A stretch of DNA of 37,172 nucleotides, taken from positions 1-37,172 of the forward strand of contig DAOWGX010000021.1 of assembly GCA_030641715.1 (NCBI GenBank), read 5' to 3'. This stretch comes from Nanobdellota archaeon (GTDB lineage: Archaea > Nanobdellota > Nanobdellia > Pacearchaeales > GW2011-AR1). The notes below the pieces were generated by a model. The model was not told the origin of the DNA and did not search any database. It saw only the letters and a list, made by a program, of their open reading frames with translations. Shown one piece after another: positions 7,544 through 13,589 of the stretch (within the stretch, counting starts at the first letter, position 1; the number at the start of each line of letters is the position of its first letter). A program made the position numbers and the translations under genes.

Positions 7544-7904
7544 TTTAGTTTATAACAAGAAGGTTCTTGACCATTTTCAAAATCCTCGGAATATGGGGGT
7601 GATGAAAAATCCCGACGCTGAAGCGACTGTTGGAAATGTTACTTGTGGCGATGTTATGAAGATTATGATTAAGGTTGAGGATGACAAGATTAAGGATATT
7701 AAGTTTCAGACGATGGGTTGTGTTGCGGCGATTGCTACGTCTTCGATGGCGACGGAGATGGCGAAGGGGAAGAGTTTGGAGGAAGCGAAGAGGATTACTA
7801 ATAAGGATGTTGCGGAAGCGTTGGGTCAGTTACCGTCGATAAAGGTTCATTGTTCTAATCTTGCCGCGGATGCTTTGAACAAGGCGATTGAAAATTTTGA
7901 ATAA
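7530..7904 (+). CDS. iscU: Fe-S cluster scaffold IscU
   Basis: 124 aa scaffold on which IscS-derived sulfur and iron form clusters. The three invariant cysteines are present: C39 in NVTCGD with the adjacent D41, C64 in MGCVAAIA, and C108 in VHCSNLAADAL. YNKKVLDHFQNPRNMG at the N-terminus is typical. The HscA-binding LPPVK motif reads LPSIK (101-105), so the Hsc chaperone contact may be altered; archaea usually lack HscA. The first ATG at 7530 overlaps the preceding gene by 14 nt. The ATG at 7536, which overlaps its stop (ATGAGTAA), is equally likely and would remove two residues. Last gene of the operon. Confidence 0.95.
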   Translation: MGMSNLVYNKKVLDHFQNPRNMGVMKNPDAEATVGNVTCGDVMKIMIKVEDDKIKDIKFQTMGCVAAIATSSMATEMAKGKSLEEAKRITNKDVAEALGQLPSIKVHCSNLAADALNKAIENFE

Positions 7905-7908
7905 AAAT

Positions 7909-7946
7909 AATGAATCTCCAAGGCTCCCTAACCAAAGAGATTCATT
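7909..7946. terminator. Perfect 10-bp inverted repeat after iscU
   Basis: AATGAATCTC (7909-7918) and GAGATTCATT (7937-7946) are exact complements around an 18-nt loop. It starts 4 nt past the iscU stop, in the gap before the convergent small gene at 7986-8162, and is followed by an A/T-rich stretch ending in ttttt. It likely ends or stabilises the iscU mRNA. Confidence 0.5.
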
Positions 7947-7985
7947 GAATATGATTAAATTAAAAAATAATAATTTTTAGAAGAT

Positions 7986-8162
7986 TTATTTCTTCTTCTT
8001 TTTCTTCACGACTTTCTTTTTGACAACTTTCTTTTTGACAACTTTCTTTTTCTTTTTGCCCCCTCGTGCCATCTTAGCCTCACAAACGCTTCCCTTTCCA
8101 TCTACATAATATAGAAATCCAGATTTTCGTTTGATAACATTTTTTGCAATAACTTTTCCCAT
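7986..8162 (-). CDS. Lysine-rich mini-protein, 58 aa
   Basis: Start ATG at 8162, stop at 7986. The first 33 residues look folded (SGFLYYVDGKGSVCEAKMA, 14-32). The C-terminal 24 residues are a Lys/Val run (KKVVKKKVVKKKVV then K6) written as near-identical 15-nt units. Two consecutive AAGGAGGT-like Shine-Dalgarno copies lie just upstream (see 8166-8186). The net charge is extreme, so nucleic acid or ribosome binding is likely (inference). I have an impression that similar YYVDGKG...CEAKMARG mini-proteins exist in other DPANN genomes, but this is untested. The strong SD and short length suggest high expression. Confidence 0.75.
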   Translation of the reverse strand: MGKVIAKNVIKRKSGFLYYVDGKGSVCEAKMARGGKKKKKVVKKKVVKKKVVKKKKKK

Positions 8163-8165
8163 TTT

Positions 8166-8186
8166 TTTACCTCCTTTTTACCTCCT
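8166..8186 (-). promoter_or_regulatory. Tandem Shine-Dalgarno sites
   Basis: Read on the minus strand, aaggaggtaaa occurs twice in immediate succession, ending a few nt before the ATG at 8162. Either copy could pair with the 16S rRNA tail, the nearer one at standard spacing. Most genes around here have weak or no SD and look leaderless, so the doubling stands out. Confidence 0.6.
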
Positions 8187-8273
8187 TAGATTGAGATAGT
8201 TTTGTTAATTCAATTTTATATTTAAATGTTTCTATTGTCGATGAAATTGTTTATCGTCGATGATTTGTCATTT

Positions 8274-8573
8274 TTATGTAGTCCTTGGAATCTCGAGGAG
8301 GTATCTTCCATTGCCTGAAATATTAAGTTTCCAGTTTTTAACGTCGACGATTTTTGTTGAATGCATTTTCTCGTCGAGCCAGATTGCCTTGAATGGTTTA
8401 CAGAATAGTGAATGTATCGAGAGGGTTTTGTTTTTGTCGAAAGTAAATAAGAGTGGTGGAGAGTTTTTTTTAAACATTAATCCTAAAAACTTTTTGGAAG
8501 GAGTGTCGCAAATTTTTACATTTATCTTTTCACTTTTTCCGTCAATAAAATATTTTATTTCTTTTAGAACCAT
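8274..8573 (-). CDS. DUF192 family protein
   Basis: 99 aa with the DUF192 (COG1430) pattern: FLGLMFKK near residues 29-36, a hydrophobic PLLFTF, then SIHSLFC.PFKAIWLDE near 52-68 and a C-terminal GNGRYLLEIP. The family is a small beta-rich fold of unknown function, often secreted in bacteria; here no signal peptide is seen. Its start overlaps the end of the metallopeptidase gene by 10 nt, so the two are co-translated. Third gene of a minus-strand operon DUF167 / metallopeptidase / DUF192. Confidence 0.85.
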   Translation of the reverse strand: MVLKEIKYFIDGKSEKINVKICDTPSKKFLGLMFKKNSPPLLFTFDKNKTLSIHSLFCKPFKAIWLDEKMHSTKIVDVKNWKLNISGNGRYLLEIPRTT

Positions 8574-8986
8574 CTTCTTTCCTCGTCATTTGATGTGGAT
8601 TTGATTTCTTTTTTTAAATTACAATAGTGATTGTAAACTTGTTCGACAGATTTGTTATGAACTTTGTTGTGGTGGATAAATCCTCCCCCGAAAGATTTTG
8701 GGATGTGCATGAGTTCATGGATGATTACTTTTAATTGTTCGTCGCTGGGAAGTTTGTCGAATTTTTCTGAAATGACTTCGATTAAATAAAATCCTTTTTT
8801 TCTTCCCATGCCGATTTGCATTGCTTTACCAAGGGCGTGACATCTTGCGATTGTTCTCCTCGCTGATGAGCCGAAACTTCTGATGAATGCGACGTGTTCT
8901 AGTAAGACGTGGTTCCATTCAAGTTTTTCTACGATTTCTTCGGAGATTTTTTGGATGTCAGGTGCGTGCGTGTATTTTATTCCCAT
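8564..8986 (-). CDS. Putative zinc metallopeptidase (phage-metallopeptidase-like, HELMH)
   Basis: 140 aa. Zincin motif IIHELMHIPKSFGGG with H90, E91 and H94, followed by a His-rich FIHHNKVHNKS where the third zinc ligand probably lies (H105/H106). The N-terminal helical region with RSFGSSARRTIARCHAL (36-52) is conserved, in my memory, in archaeal members of this small family related to phage metallopeptidases and SprT-like proteins. Cytoplasmic. Substrates are unknown. Its ATG overlaps the DUF167 stop (TAATG) and its stop overlaps the DUF192 start. SprT-like DNA-protein crosslink repair is one possibility but is not shown. Confidence 0.78.
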   Translation of the reverse strand: MGIKYTHAPDIQKISEEIVEKLEWNHVLLEHVAFIRSFGSSARRTIARCHALGKAMQIGMGRKKGFYLIEVISEKFDKLPSDEQLKVIIHELMHIPKSFGGGFIHHNKVHNKSVEQVYNHYCNLKKEIKSTSNDEERRWF

Positions 8987-9195
8987 TATATTATTTCTAT
9001 TGTTTTTCTTTTAGACGTGAAGCCTTTTATAATTTTAACTTGTTTTTTTAAATGTTTAGATAGGAATTTTTCTAATTCATTATTAGCCTTATTATCTTTA
9101 GGGGATTTTTTTGAGAAAACTTTATATTCGTCGTCGGAGATTTTTTGTATTTCTTGTCTTCCGGAATTAGGCTGGGCTTTTATTTTTAGTCTCAT
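8986..9195 (-). CDS. DUF167 (YggU-like) protein
   Basis: 69 aa from the ATG at 9195. This start is preferred over an upstream in-frame one at 9267 because the family begins at the (M)RLKIKAQPNSGRQEI strand and because TTTAAATT (9217-9224) is centred about 26 bp before it. KSPKDNKANNELEKFLSK and VKIIKGFTSKRKTIEI match the family. DUF167 is a small alpha/beta fold of unknown function, found in bacteria, archaea and eukaryotes. First gene of the operon with the metallopeptidase and DUF192 genes; its stop overlaps the next start by one base. Confidence 0.88.
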   Translation of the reverse strand: MRLKIKAQPNSGRQEIQKISDDEYKVFSKKSPKDNKANNELEKFLSKHLKKQVKIIKGFTSKRKTIEII

Positions 9196-9216
9196 AAGAG
9201 AGTTAGGAAGAGGGGG

Positions 9217-9264
9217 TTTAAATTGGTTGTTGTGTGAAATTTTCCGTTGCAAAATATTTAAATA
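9217..9264. promoter_or_regulatory. Divergent promoters of the DUF167 operon and the HAD gene
   Basis: TTTAAATT at 9217-9224 faces the minus-strand ATG at 9195 (about 26 bp). TATTTAAATA at 9255-9264 faces the plus-strand ATG at 9286 (about 26 bp). Both predict leaderless mRNAs. Confidence 0.55.
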
Positions 9265-9285
9265 CAAATAGAACGTCTGTAGATT

Positions 9286-9972
9286 ATGAAGGGATTGATT
9301 TTATTCGATATTGATAAAACATTAATTAAATGTTCAACAGAATATGCGACAGCGTTTTCTAAAGGATTTAAGAAAATTTATAAGATTGATAGTACTATTG
9401 ATATAATAAATTATCAAGGTATGACTGATCAGCAAATAATTATTGAAGTTCTCGAGAAGAATGGGTTAAAAGAATCCGAGATAGTTTCCAGGATTGAAGA
9501 GTGTATGAGGGTGATGGTAGATTATTTTGATGAAGTAAAAGATTCTGTTCAAATAAAAGTATTGCAGGGTGTGCCAGAATTGTTAAAAAAATTAGAAGAG
9601 CAAAATTTTCTTATTGGATTGGTTACGGGAAATCTTGAACCTATTGGAAGAATAAAACTAGAGAAAGTAGGACTGGGTAAATATTTTAAGTTTGGAGGTT
9701 TTGGAAGTGATGATGTTAGTAGGACAAAGTTGGTGAAATTGGCGATAAGAAGAGCTGAGGAAAATTTTGGTTTTGAGTTTGATGATAACGTTTTTCTTTT
9801 TGGCGATACTCCTAAGGATATGGAAGCTGGGAATGGGGCAGGAGTGGTAGCTGTTGGGGTTGCGACGGGAGAGTATTCTAAGGGGGAGTTGGAAGATGCC
9901 GATGCTGGTTATGTCGTCGATGATTTAGGGGATACGGAGAAGATTTTGGATTTGGTTTTGGGGAAGGAGTAG
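9286..9972 (+). CDS. HAD-superfamily hydrolase (phosphoglycolate phosphatase-like)
   Basis: 228 aa. HAD motif I FDIDKTL with nucleophile D8 and acid D10; motif II TGN near residue 113 (GLVTGNLE); a motif III lysine after it; motif IV FGDTPKDMEAG near 165-175. A helical cap lies between motifs I and II (about 15-95), as in Gph/PGPase-type phosphatases. Likely hydrolyses a small phosphorylated metabolite in the cytoplasm; the substrate cannot be told from sequence. Single gene from its own leaderless promoter. The last third becomes much more G-rich than the first. Confidence 0.9.
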   Translation: MKGLILFDIDKTLIKCSTEYATAFSKGFKKIYKIDSTIDIINYQGMTDQQIIIEVLEKNGLKESEIVSRIEECMRVMVDYFDEVKDSVQIKVLQGVPELLKKLEEQNFLIGLVTGNLEPIGRIKLEKVGLGKYFKFGGFGSDDVSRTKLVKLAIRRAEENFGFEFDDNVFLFGDTPKDMEAGNGAGVVAVGVATGEYSKGELEDADAGYVVDDLGDTEKILDLVLGKE

Positions 9973-9987
9973 TTGTTTTGTGGTTAG

Positions 9988-10764
9988 TTAGATTTCTATC
10001 ACTTTGTCAATAAGAGTTAAGGTTTCTTTTCTCGCAGGAATTTTCACATTCAGATTATGGTATCCTTTAGTGTCATAAGTTATGTTTGCGGAAACTTCGT
10101 CGTTAGGCCAAGGTTTGTACCCTGTAATTTTCTTGCTGAATTTTAGAGTTGCATAAGGCATATTCTCCGAAGTTCTTTTTTCTAAGATGCTTATTATGTC
10201 TGGGTGGATTGGCGGTAAGGACTGAAGTTCTTTGAAGGATGTGCCCCCCCATTTTAGTATGGATTCTAAGGGAATCATTCCTTCTCCAAGTATACTAGCT
10301 AAGAGAAATTGTTTTTTTACGATATTGTCAAGCGAAGAAATATTACATTCTCTAAGTTTGGGGTTTTCGTCTTGAATGTAACACCAATAGCCTCGTTCGT
10401 CTATCTTGTTGTTTCCTATGGCGATACCGTCAAATTCTAAGTTTCCTAATAGTTTTTTAATCTTTCCCAGTCCGATTGGTATGCTAAATTTAAAGTCATA
10501 ATATTTTTCAGGATCTGAATTGTTAAAGATGATATCTTTTCTGTCCTTCCCATCGCGATAAGTAAAATAAAATCTTCCCTTCTTAGATTTATCCTCTAAA
10601 TTAATAGATATCTTAGAAAATGAACAGATAGGATTTTCATGTATAGTTGCCTTGTCGTCTATTTGAATGCATTTAGATGCTAACGTTTTTTCTAAGTTAT
10701 AGAGGTCATTTTCATACTTGATAAAAATTGGCCGGATGTTTTCCCAAAGTTCTTTTGGTTTCAT
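9988..10764 (-). CDS. Hypothetical protein, 258 aa
   Basis: Not recognised. Soluble, no membrane segment. The first half is rich in beta strands with charged turns (GRFYFTYRDGKDRKDIIF near 63-80). The middle holds a Gly-rich DGIAIGNNKIDERGYWCYIQDE. A short helical block follows (KKQFLLASILGEGMIPLESIL, with a possible HTH-like character), then a beta-rich C-terminus. It is monocistronic and convergent with the HAD gene, with a TATA-like ggtttaaatata (reverse strand) before the ATG at 10764. Codon use is A/T-rich, like the other unknown genes in the window. Confidence 0.7.
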   Translation of the reverse strand: MKPKELWENIRPIFIKYENDLYNLEKTLASKCIQIDDKATIHENPICSFSKISINLEDKSKKGRFYFTYRDGKDRKDIIFNNSDPEKYYDFKFSIPIGLGKIKKLLGNLEFDGIAIGNNKIDERGYWCYIQDENPKLRECNISSLDNIVKKQFLLASILGEGMIPLESILKWGGTSFKELQSLPPIHPDIISILEKRTSENMPYATLKFSKKITGYKPWPNDEVSANITYDTKGYHNLNVKIPARKETLTLIDKVIEI

Positions 10765-10809
10765 GTTTTTTGAGAGTTTTAGAGGTTTAAATATATTCTT
10801 AATTTTATA

Positions 10810-11991
10810 TTAACCAGTCATAATTTCAATCCCGTCCCTATGTTTCAAAGCGTGGTCTTTTCCGACGGGCTGTTTTGTTCTGACGTCTATTGCTTTTATG
10901 AATTTGTTTCCGATGTCGGTGTGTAAGTGGTATGCGAAGTCTAATGCTGTCGAACCTCCCGGAAGGAGGAAGCAGTCGGGGAGGACGTTGCCTTTACTGT
11001 CTGCGAGTTTTGAACCTGCGGGGAAAATTGCGATGTATTTTAGAAGGTCGAAGACGGCTTTGTCGAGGACGTTTTGGACTCCTGTTGAACCGTAGGCATC
11101 TAAGACATTTTTCTGGATTGATTCCAAGGCGGTTTTCTGTTTTTCATTAATTTGGTCTTCGTTGATTGTAAATTTTGGCGAGCCTTGAATGTAATCTATT
11201 AGTCCTGTATTTGTTGCTTGTCTTAGTGAGAGTTCCGCATCTGCCGAACACGGGATGATTAAAATTTCTGGAAATTCTTTTTTTAATCGTTCTAAGTTTT
11301 CTTTTGCTGAGGGTTTGTCGATTTTATTTGCGACGATTAACATTGGTTTTGTTGTGTGTCTTAATGTTTTTGTGAAGTTCGCTAAATCTTCTTCGGACCA
11401 TGAGGTGGGTTTTTCTGGATCGAGTTTCAACTTTATTAGGACGGATTTTACATCTTCTTCTGAAACTTTTAGTCCTGAGAATTGTTTTGCTACGGCGTCG
11501 GGGAAGTTTTGTTTTGTTGATTGGATTGTCCGCGAAAATTTGCTCCAAACTTTTTCAAAAATTTCTCTATACCATTTATTCAATTCGTTTTCCAACATTT
11601 TCACGTCTTTTATCGGGTCGCCGTTTCCTTCTCTTCCTTCGATGTCTGTTGTTCCCGAGGTATCCACGATTTGGAGGAACATGTCTGCTTGTCTTAGGTC
11701 GTCGAGGAATCTGTTTCCGAGCCCTTTTCCTTCGGAAGCTCCTTCGACTAATCCTGCTACATCCATTAGTTCTACTGGGACGAATCGTGTCTCTCCGGTG
11801 CAGAACCCTGTTCGGGGATTGCATTTTACGTTGAGTTCCTTGCAGAGGGCTTTGACTCGAACGTATCCTATGCCGTGATTTGGTTTAATTGTTGTGAAGG
11901 GGTAGGATGCGATTTGAATGTCTGCTAGCGTCGCTGCCTTGAAGAATGTTGATTTTCCGCATGATGGTTTTCCTACTAGTCCTAGTAACAT
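10810..11991 (-). CDS. Ygr210/YchF-type translation-associated GTPase
   Basis: 393 aa from the ATG at 11991, chosen because the P-loop begins within six residues of it (MLLGLVGKPSCGKST). The longer in-frame extension would run through the tRNA-side spacer. Switch-region YPFTTIKPNHGIGYVR, a Cys-rich stretch CNPRTGFCTG, G3 DVAGLVEGASEGKGLGNRFL and G4 ANKID are visible. The C-terminal 70-80 residues form a TGS domain (LDFAYHLHTDIGNKFIKAID). These features match the archaeal/eukaryotic Ygr210 branch of Obg-like GTPases, thought to act in ribosome function. tRNA-Ile lies upstream in the same direction, so read-through transcription is possible. Confidence 0.92.
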   Translation of the reverse strand: MLLGLVGKPSCGKSTFFKAATLADIQIASYPFTTIKPNHGIGYVRVKALCKELNVKCNPRTGFCTGETRFVPVELMDVAGLVEGASEGKGLGNRFLDDLRQADMFLQIVDTSGTTDIEGREGNGDPIKDVKMLENELNKWYREIFEKVWSKFSRTIQSTKQNFPDAVAKQFSGLKVSEEDVKSVLIKLKLDPEKPTSWSEEDLANFTKTLRHTTKPMLIVANKIDKPSAKENLERLKKEFPEILIIPCSADAELSLRQATNTGLIDYIQGSPKFTINEDQINEKQKTALESIQKNVLDAYGSTGVQNVLDKAVFDLLKYIAIFPAGSKLADSKGNVLPDCFLLPGGSTALDFAYHLHTDIGNKFIKAIDVRTKQPVGKDHALKHRDGIEIMTG

Positions 11992-12006
11992 TTTTATTGG
12001 TTTATT

Positions 12007-12091
12007 TATGAGCCTGGGGGAATTTTGCTCGCACTTCACTCTAAAATTTTGCCTTATTTTCTTTAGGGCAAAATTCGAGCAAAGATGCTCG
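12007..12091. repeat. Copy of the tRNA-Ile 3' end plus nested inverted repeats
   Basis: TATGAGCCTGGGGGAATTT at 12007-12025 recurs exactly at 12124-12142, where it is the 3' acceptor and T-stem of tRNA-Ile (minus strand). Next to the orphan copy, AATTTTGCC (12045-12053) pairs with GGCAAAATT (12067-12075), GAATTTTGC (12020-12028) pairs with GCAAAATTC (12068-12076), and GAGC/GCTC close a small loop at 12077-12090. No complete second tRNA can be folded from it. Confidence 0.7.
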
Positions 12092-12125
12092 TCCCAGACA
12101 AGTCGGGTATTCAAATTTGATTCTA

Positions 12126-12244
12126 TGAGCCTGGGGGAATTTGAATCCCCGACCTCTGGCTTTCTTCGATTGAAGAAAAGTTAAAGTTCTAACGAACCTC
12201 AATCATATAAGACCAGCGCTCTAACCTGGCTGAGCTACAGGCTC
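12126..12244 (-). tRNA. tRNA-Ile(UAU) with a 44-nt intron
   Basis: Minus strand, 5' end at 12244, discriminator A at 12126, no encoded CCA. Acceptor GAGCCTG/CAGGCTC is fully paired; D-stem GCTC/GAGC; T-stem GGGGA/TCCCC with loop TTCAAAT. Anticodon stem CTGGT/GCCAG. The intron spans 12162-12205. It fits a bulge-helix-bulge: 3' bulge AAA, central helix CTTA/GAAG (last pair A.G), 5' bulge TAT, then GATTGA/TCAATC. Cutting at the usual points (TA|T and AA|A) gives loop CTTATAA and anticodon UAU. ATATAAAAAG at 12268-12276 is a suitable promoter. An UAU isoleucine tRNA is unusual, since most archaea read AUA with a modified CAU tRNA. Confidence 0.88.
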
Positions 12245-12284
12245 ATGGAAATAGGGAATAAATGAAATATAAAAAGGTTTGGAG

Positions 12285-13250
12285 TTACTTTTTACAGAGA
12301 GCAACCACCTTGGACTTATCCTTGGAGAAGGTAATTTGAACTGAACTAAAATAGATATTCAAGTAAGATAATAAATCTTTATGGTCATATTTGTATGCAA
12401 CCGCGACAATTATTTGATCTCCTTTGTGGAATACAACTTCTTTTTTGTTGAAGTTTATTGTTTTATCTTTCTTTATCTCATAATAGAATTCCATTCTCTG
12501 GTTTTTGAATCGGGTGTTATATTCTAAATCTGTCTTGTTTAGTCCTAATTGTAATGGCATGTGGATAAGAAAATTATCTACAGCTTTATTTTCTGCTTGA
12601 GATTTTGTTCTTTCCTTTATTTTCTCATCTATAACTGCGGTGTCTATTAACAACAAGTCGTTTCCTTTCATGCTACTTCTAATTTCATATAGCAATTCAT
12701 TTATTTCGAAATTACCTAATGTGTTTCCAAGAAGTAAAATTAAATTTTTCTTATACTTGCCGATATTTAATAGATGTATTACGTTTTCTAAATTTTCAAA
12801 ATCAGAAATATTGTATTGAAATTCAATTACTTCTGCTATGTTTTCTTTTGAAAAGGTTTCTATAGCTTTTTTTACTAGGTAACTACTTATATCAATAGGA
12901 CAATATTTTATTTCTAATCTATTGCCACATGTTTTTATCAGACCTCCTGCTTTCTTGCCATCCCCACAACCTAGATCAATAATATTAATTGGTTCTTTTT
13001 TCGCCCAAGTAACTATTTCATCGGCCATATTCTCTATTAATTTTTGACCTTCATTTTCTCCTACGGCTTCATTGTAACTTTTAGAGTTTTCTAATTCTAA
13101 GTACGCTTGTGCTTGTTCGGGAGTTAGGTACCATAACTTGGAATCGGCGATGTTCCAGATTCGCGTGTTTCCTTCTAAAGAGTAGCCTCTTTTTATTAAT
13201 TCTCTAAAAATTAAATCGTTGATTTGTAGGCGATTAGTTTCTGTTGCCAT
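12285..13250 (-). CDS. EgtD-like SAM-dependent methyltransferase (Methyltransf_33)
   Basis: 321 aa. An N-terminal YLTPEQAQAYLELENSKSY (about 41-59) precedes the SAM-binding motif I IDLGCGDGKKAGGL (91-104). KYCPIDISSYLV near 115-126 and LLLGNTLGNFE (cf. the GSTIGNF of histidine methyltransferases) follow. This is the PF10017 pattern of histidine-specific methyltransferases, whose known members make trimethylhistidine for ergothioneine or act in fungal pathways. No ergothioneine sulfoxide synthase is present, so the substrate is open. The promoter cacataaaaagcg (reverse strand, about 13272-13284) suggests a leaderless mRNA. Confidence 0.82.
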   Translation of the reverse strand: MATETNRLQINDLIFRELIKRGYSLEGNTRIWNIADSKLWYLTPEQAQAYLELENSKSYNEAVGENEGQKLIENMADEIVTWAKKEPINIIDLGCGDGKKAGGLIKTCGNRLEIKYCPIDISSYLVKKAIETFSKENIAEVIEFQYNISDFENLENVIHLLNIGKYKKNLILLLGNTLGNFEINELLYEIRSSMKGNDLLLIDTAVIDEKIKERTKSQAENKAVDNFLIHMPLQLGLNKTDLEYNTRFKNQRMEFYYEIKKDKTINFNKKEVVFHKGDQIIVAVAYKYDHKDLLSYLNIYFSSVQITFSKDKSKVVALCKK

Positions 13251-13589
13251 GAATATAAGGAGAATTTTCGCTTTTTATGTGTTTGTATTAATTGTTAGGA
13301 GGTAATGGTGGCGACAGAATTTGGGGTCGAATATTGTGTCGTGTTAGTTCGTGGTGACTCGACTTGAATCTAAATAACAACGTTTAAAAATTAAAATTCA
13401 TGTTTAAGTCCATGCTCCTATAGTCTGGTAAAACACAGACTATTTAAACTTCTTAAGAAATTAGTTGTTTTACTCTTTTGGTTGTTAACAAGTTAAAAGA
13501 CTATGAGGCTTATATATTTTCCTAAAACATCTATCCTTTTAGTCTACATTCCAACCGAGAGCGTGACATTTACGAACTATTTATGATAA
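13251..13589. other. Gene-poor spacer of 339 bp with tRNA-Glu-like fragment and hairpin
   Basis: Holds the methyltransferase promoter at its left end. A 20-codon plus-strand reading frame (13305-13367) has an ideal SD (aggaggtaATG) but no recognisable product. GCTCCTATAGTCTGGT (13414-13429) matches 14 of 16 bases of the tRNA-Glu 5' end. An 8-bp hairpin lies at 13420-13443. CTTCTTAAGAAATTA (13449-13463) is one arm of a 15-bp inverted repeat. GTTAACAAGTTAA at about 13484 with aggcttatatat at about 13507 resembles the tRNA-Glu promoter near 16521-16566. Nothing long enough for a normal gene is present. Confidence 0.6.
13449..13463 (+). repeat. Left arm of a 15-bp inverted repeat
   Basis: CTTCTTAAGAAATTA here is the exact reverse complement of TAATTTCTTAAGAAG at 16572-16586. 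The core TTCTTAAGAA is itself palindromic. The two arms enclose the OLD nuclease, the membrane protein and the structured non-coding element. Confidence 0.6.

Noticed and set aside
11255-11878. A 207-codon frame on the plus strand opposite the GTPase
   Set aside because: It is antisense to the GTPase's conserved motifs, has no SD or TATA at the right distance and shows no domain.
10810-12114. Longer 434-aa version of the Ygr210 GTPase
   Set aside because: The extra 41 residues are encoded by the spacer next to tRNA-Ile, including part of the orphan tRNA 3'-end copy, and the P-loop must start within a few residues of the true Met.
13305-13367. A 20-codon small gene with ideal SD
   Set aside because: The signal is good but the peptide is very short and nothing else supports it; kept only as a note in the spacer entry.
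13414-13515. An intact or intron-containing second tRNA-Glu
   Set aside because: After the first 16 bases no matching acceptor 3' strand, T-arm or anticodon stem follows.
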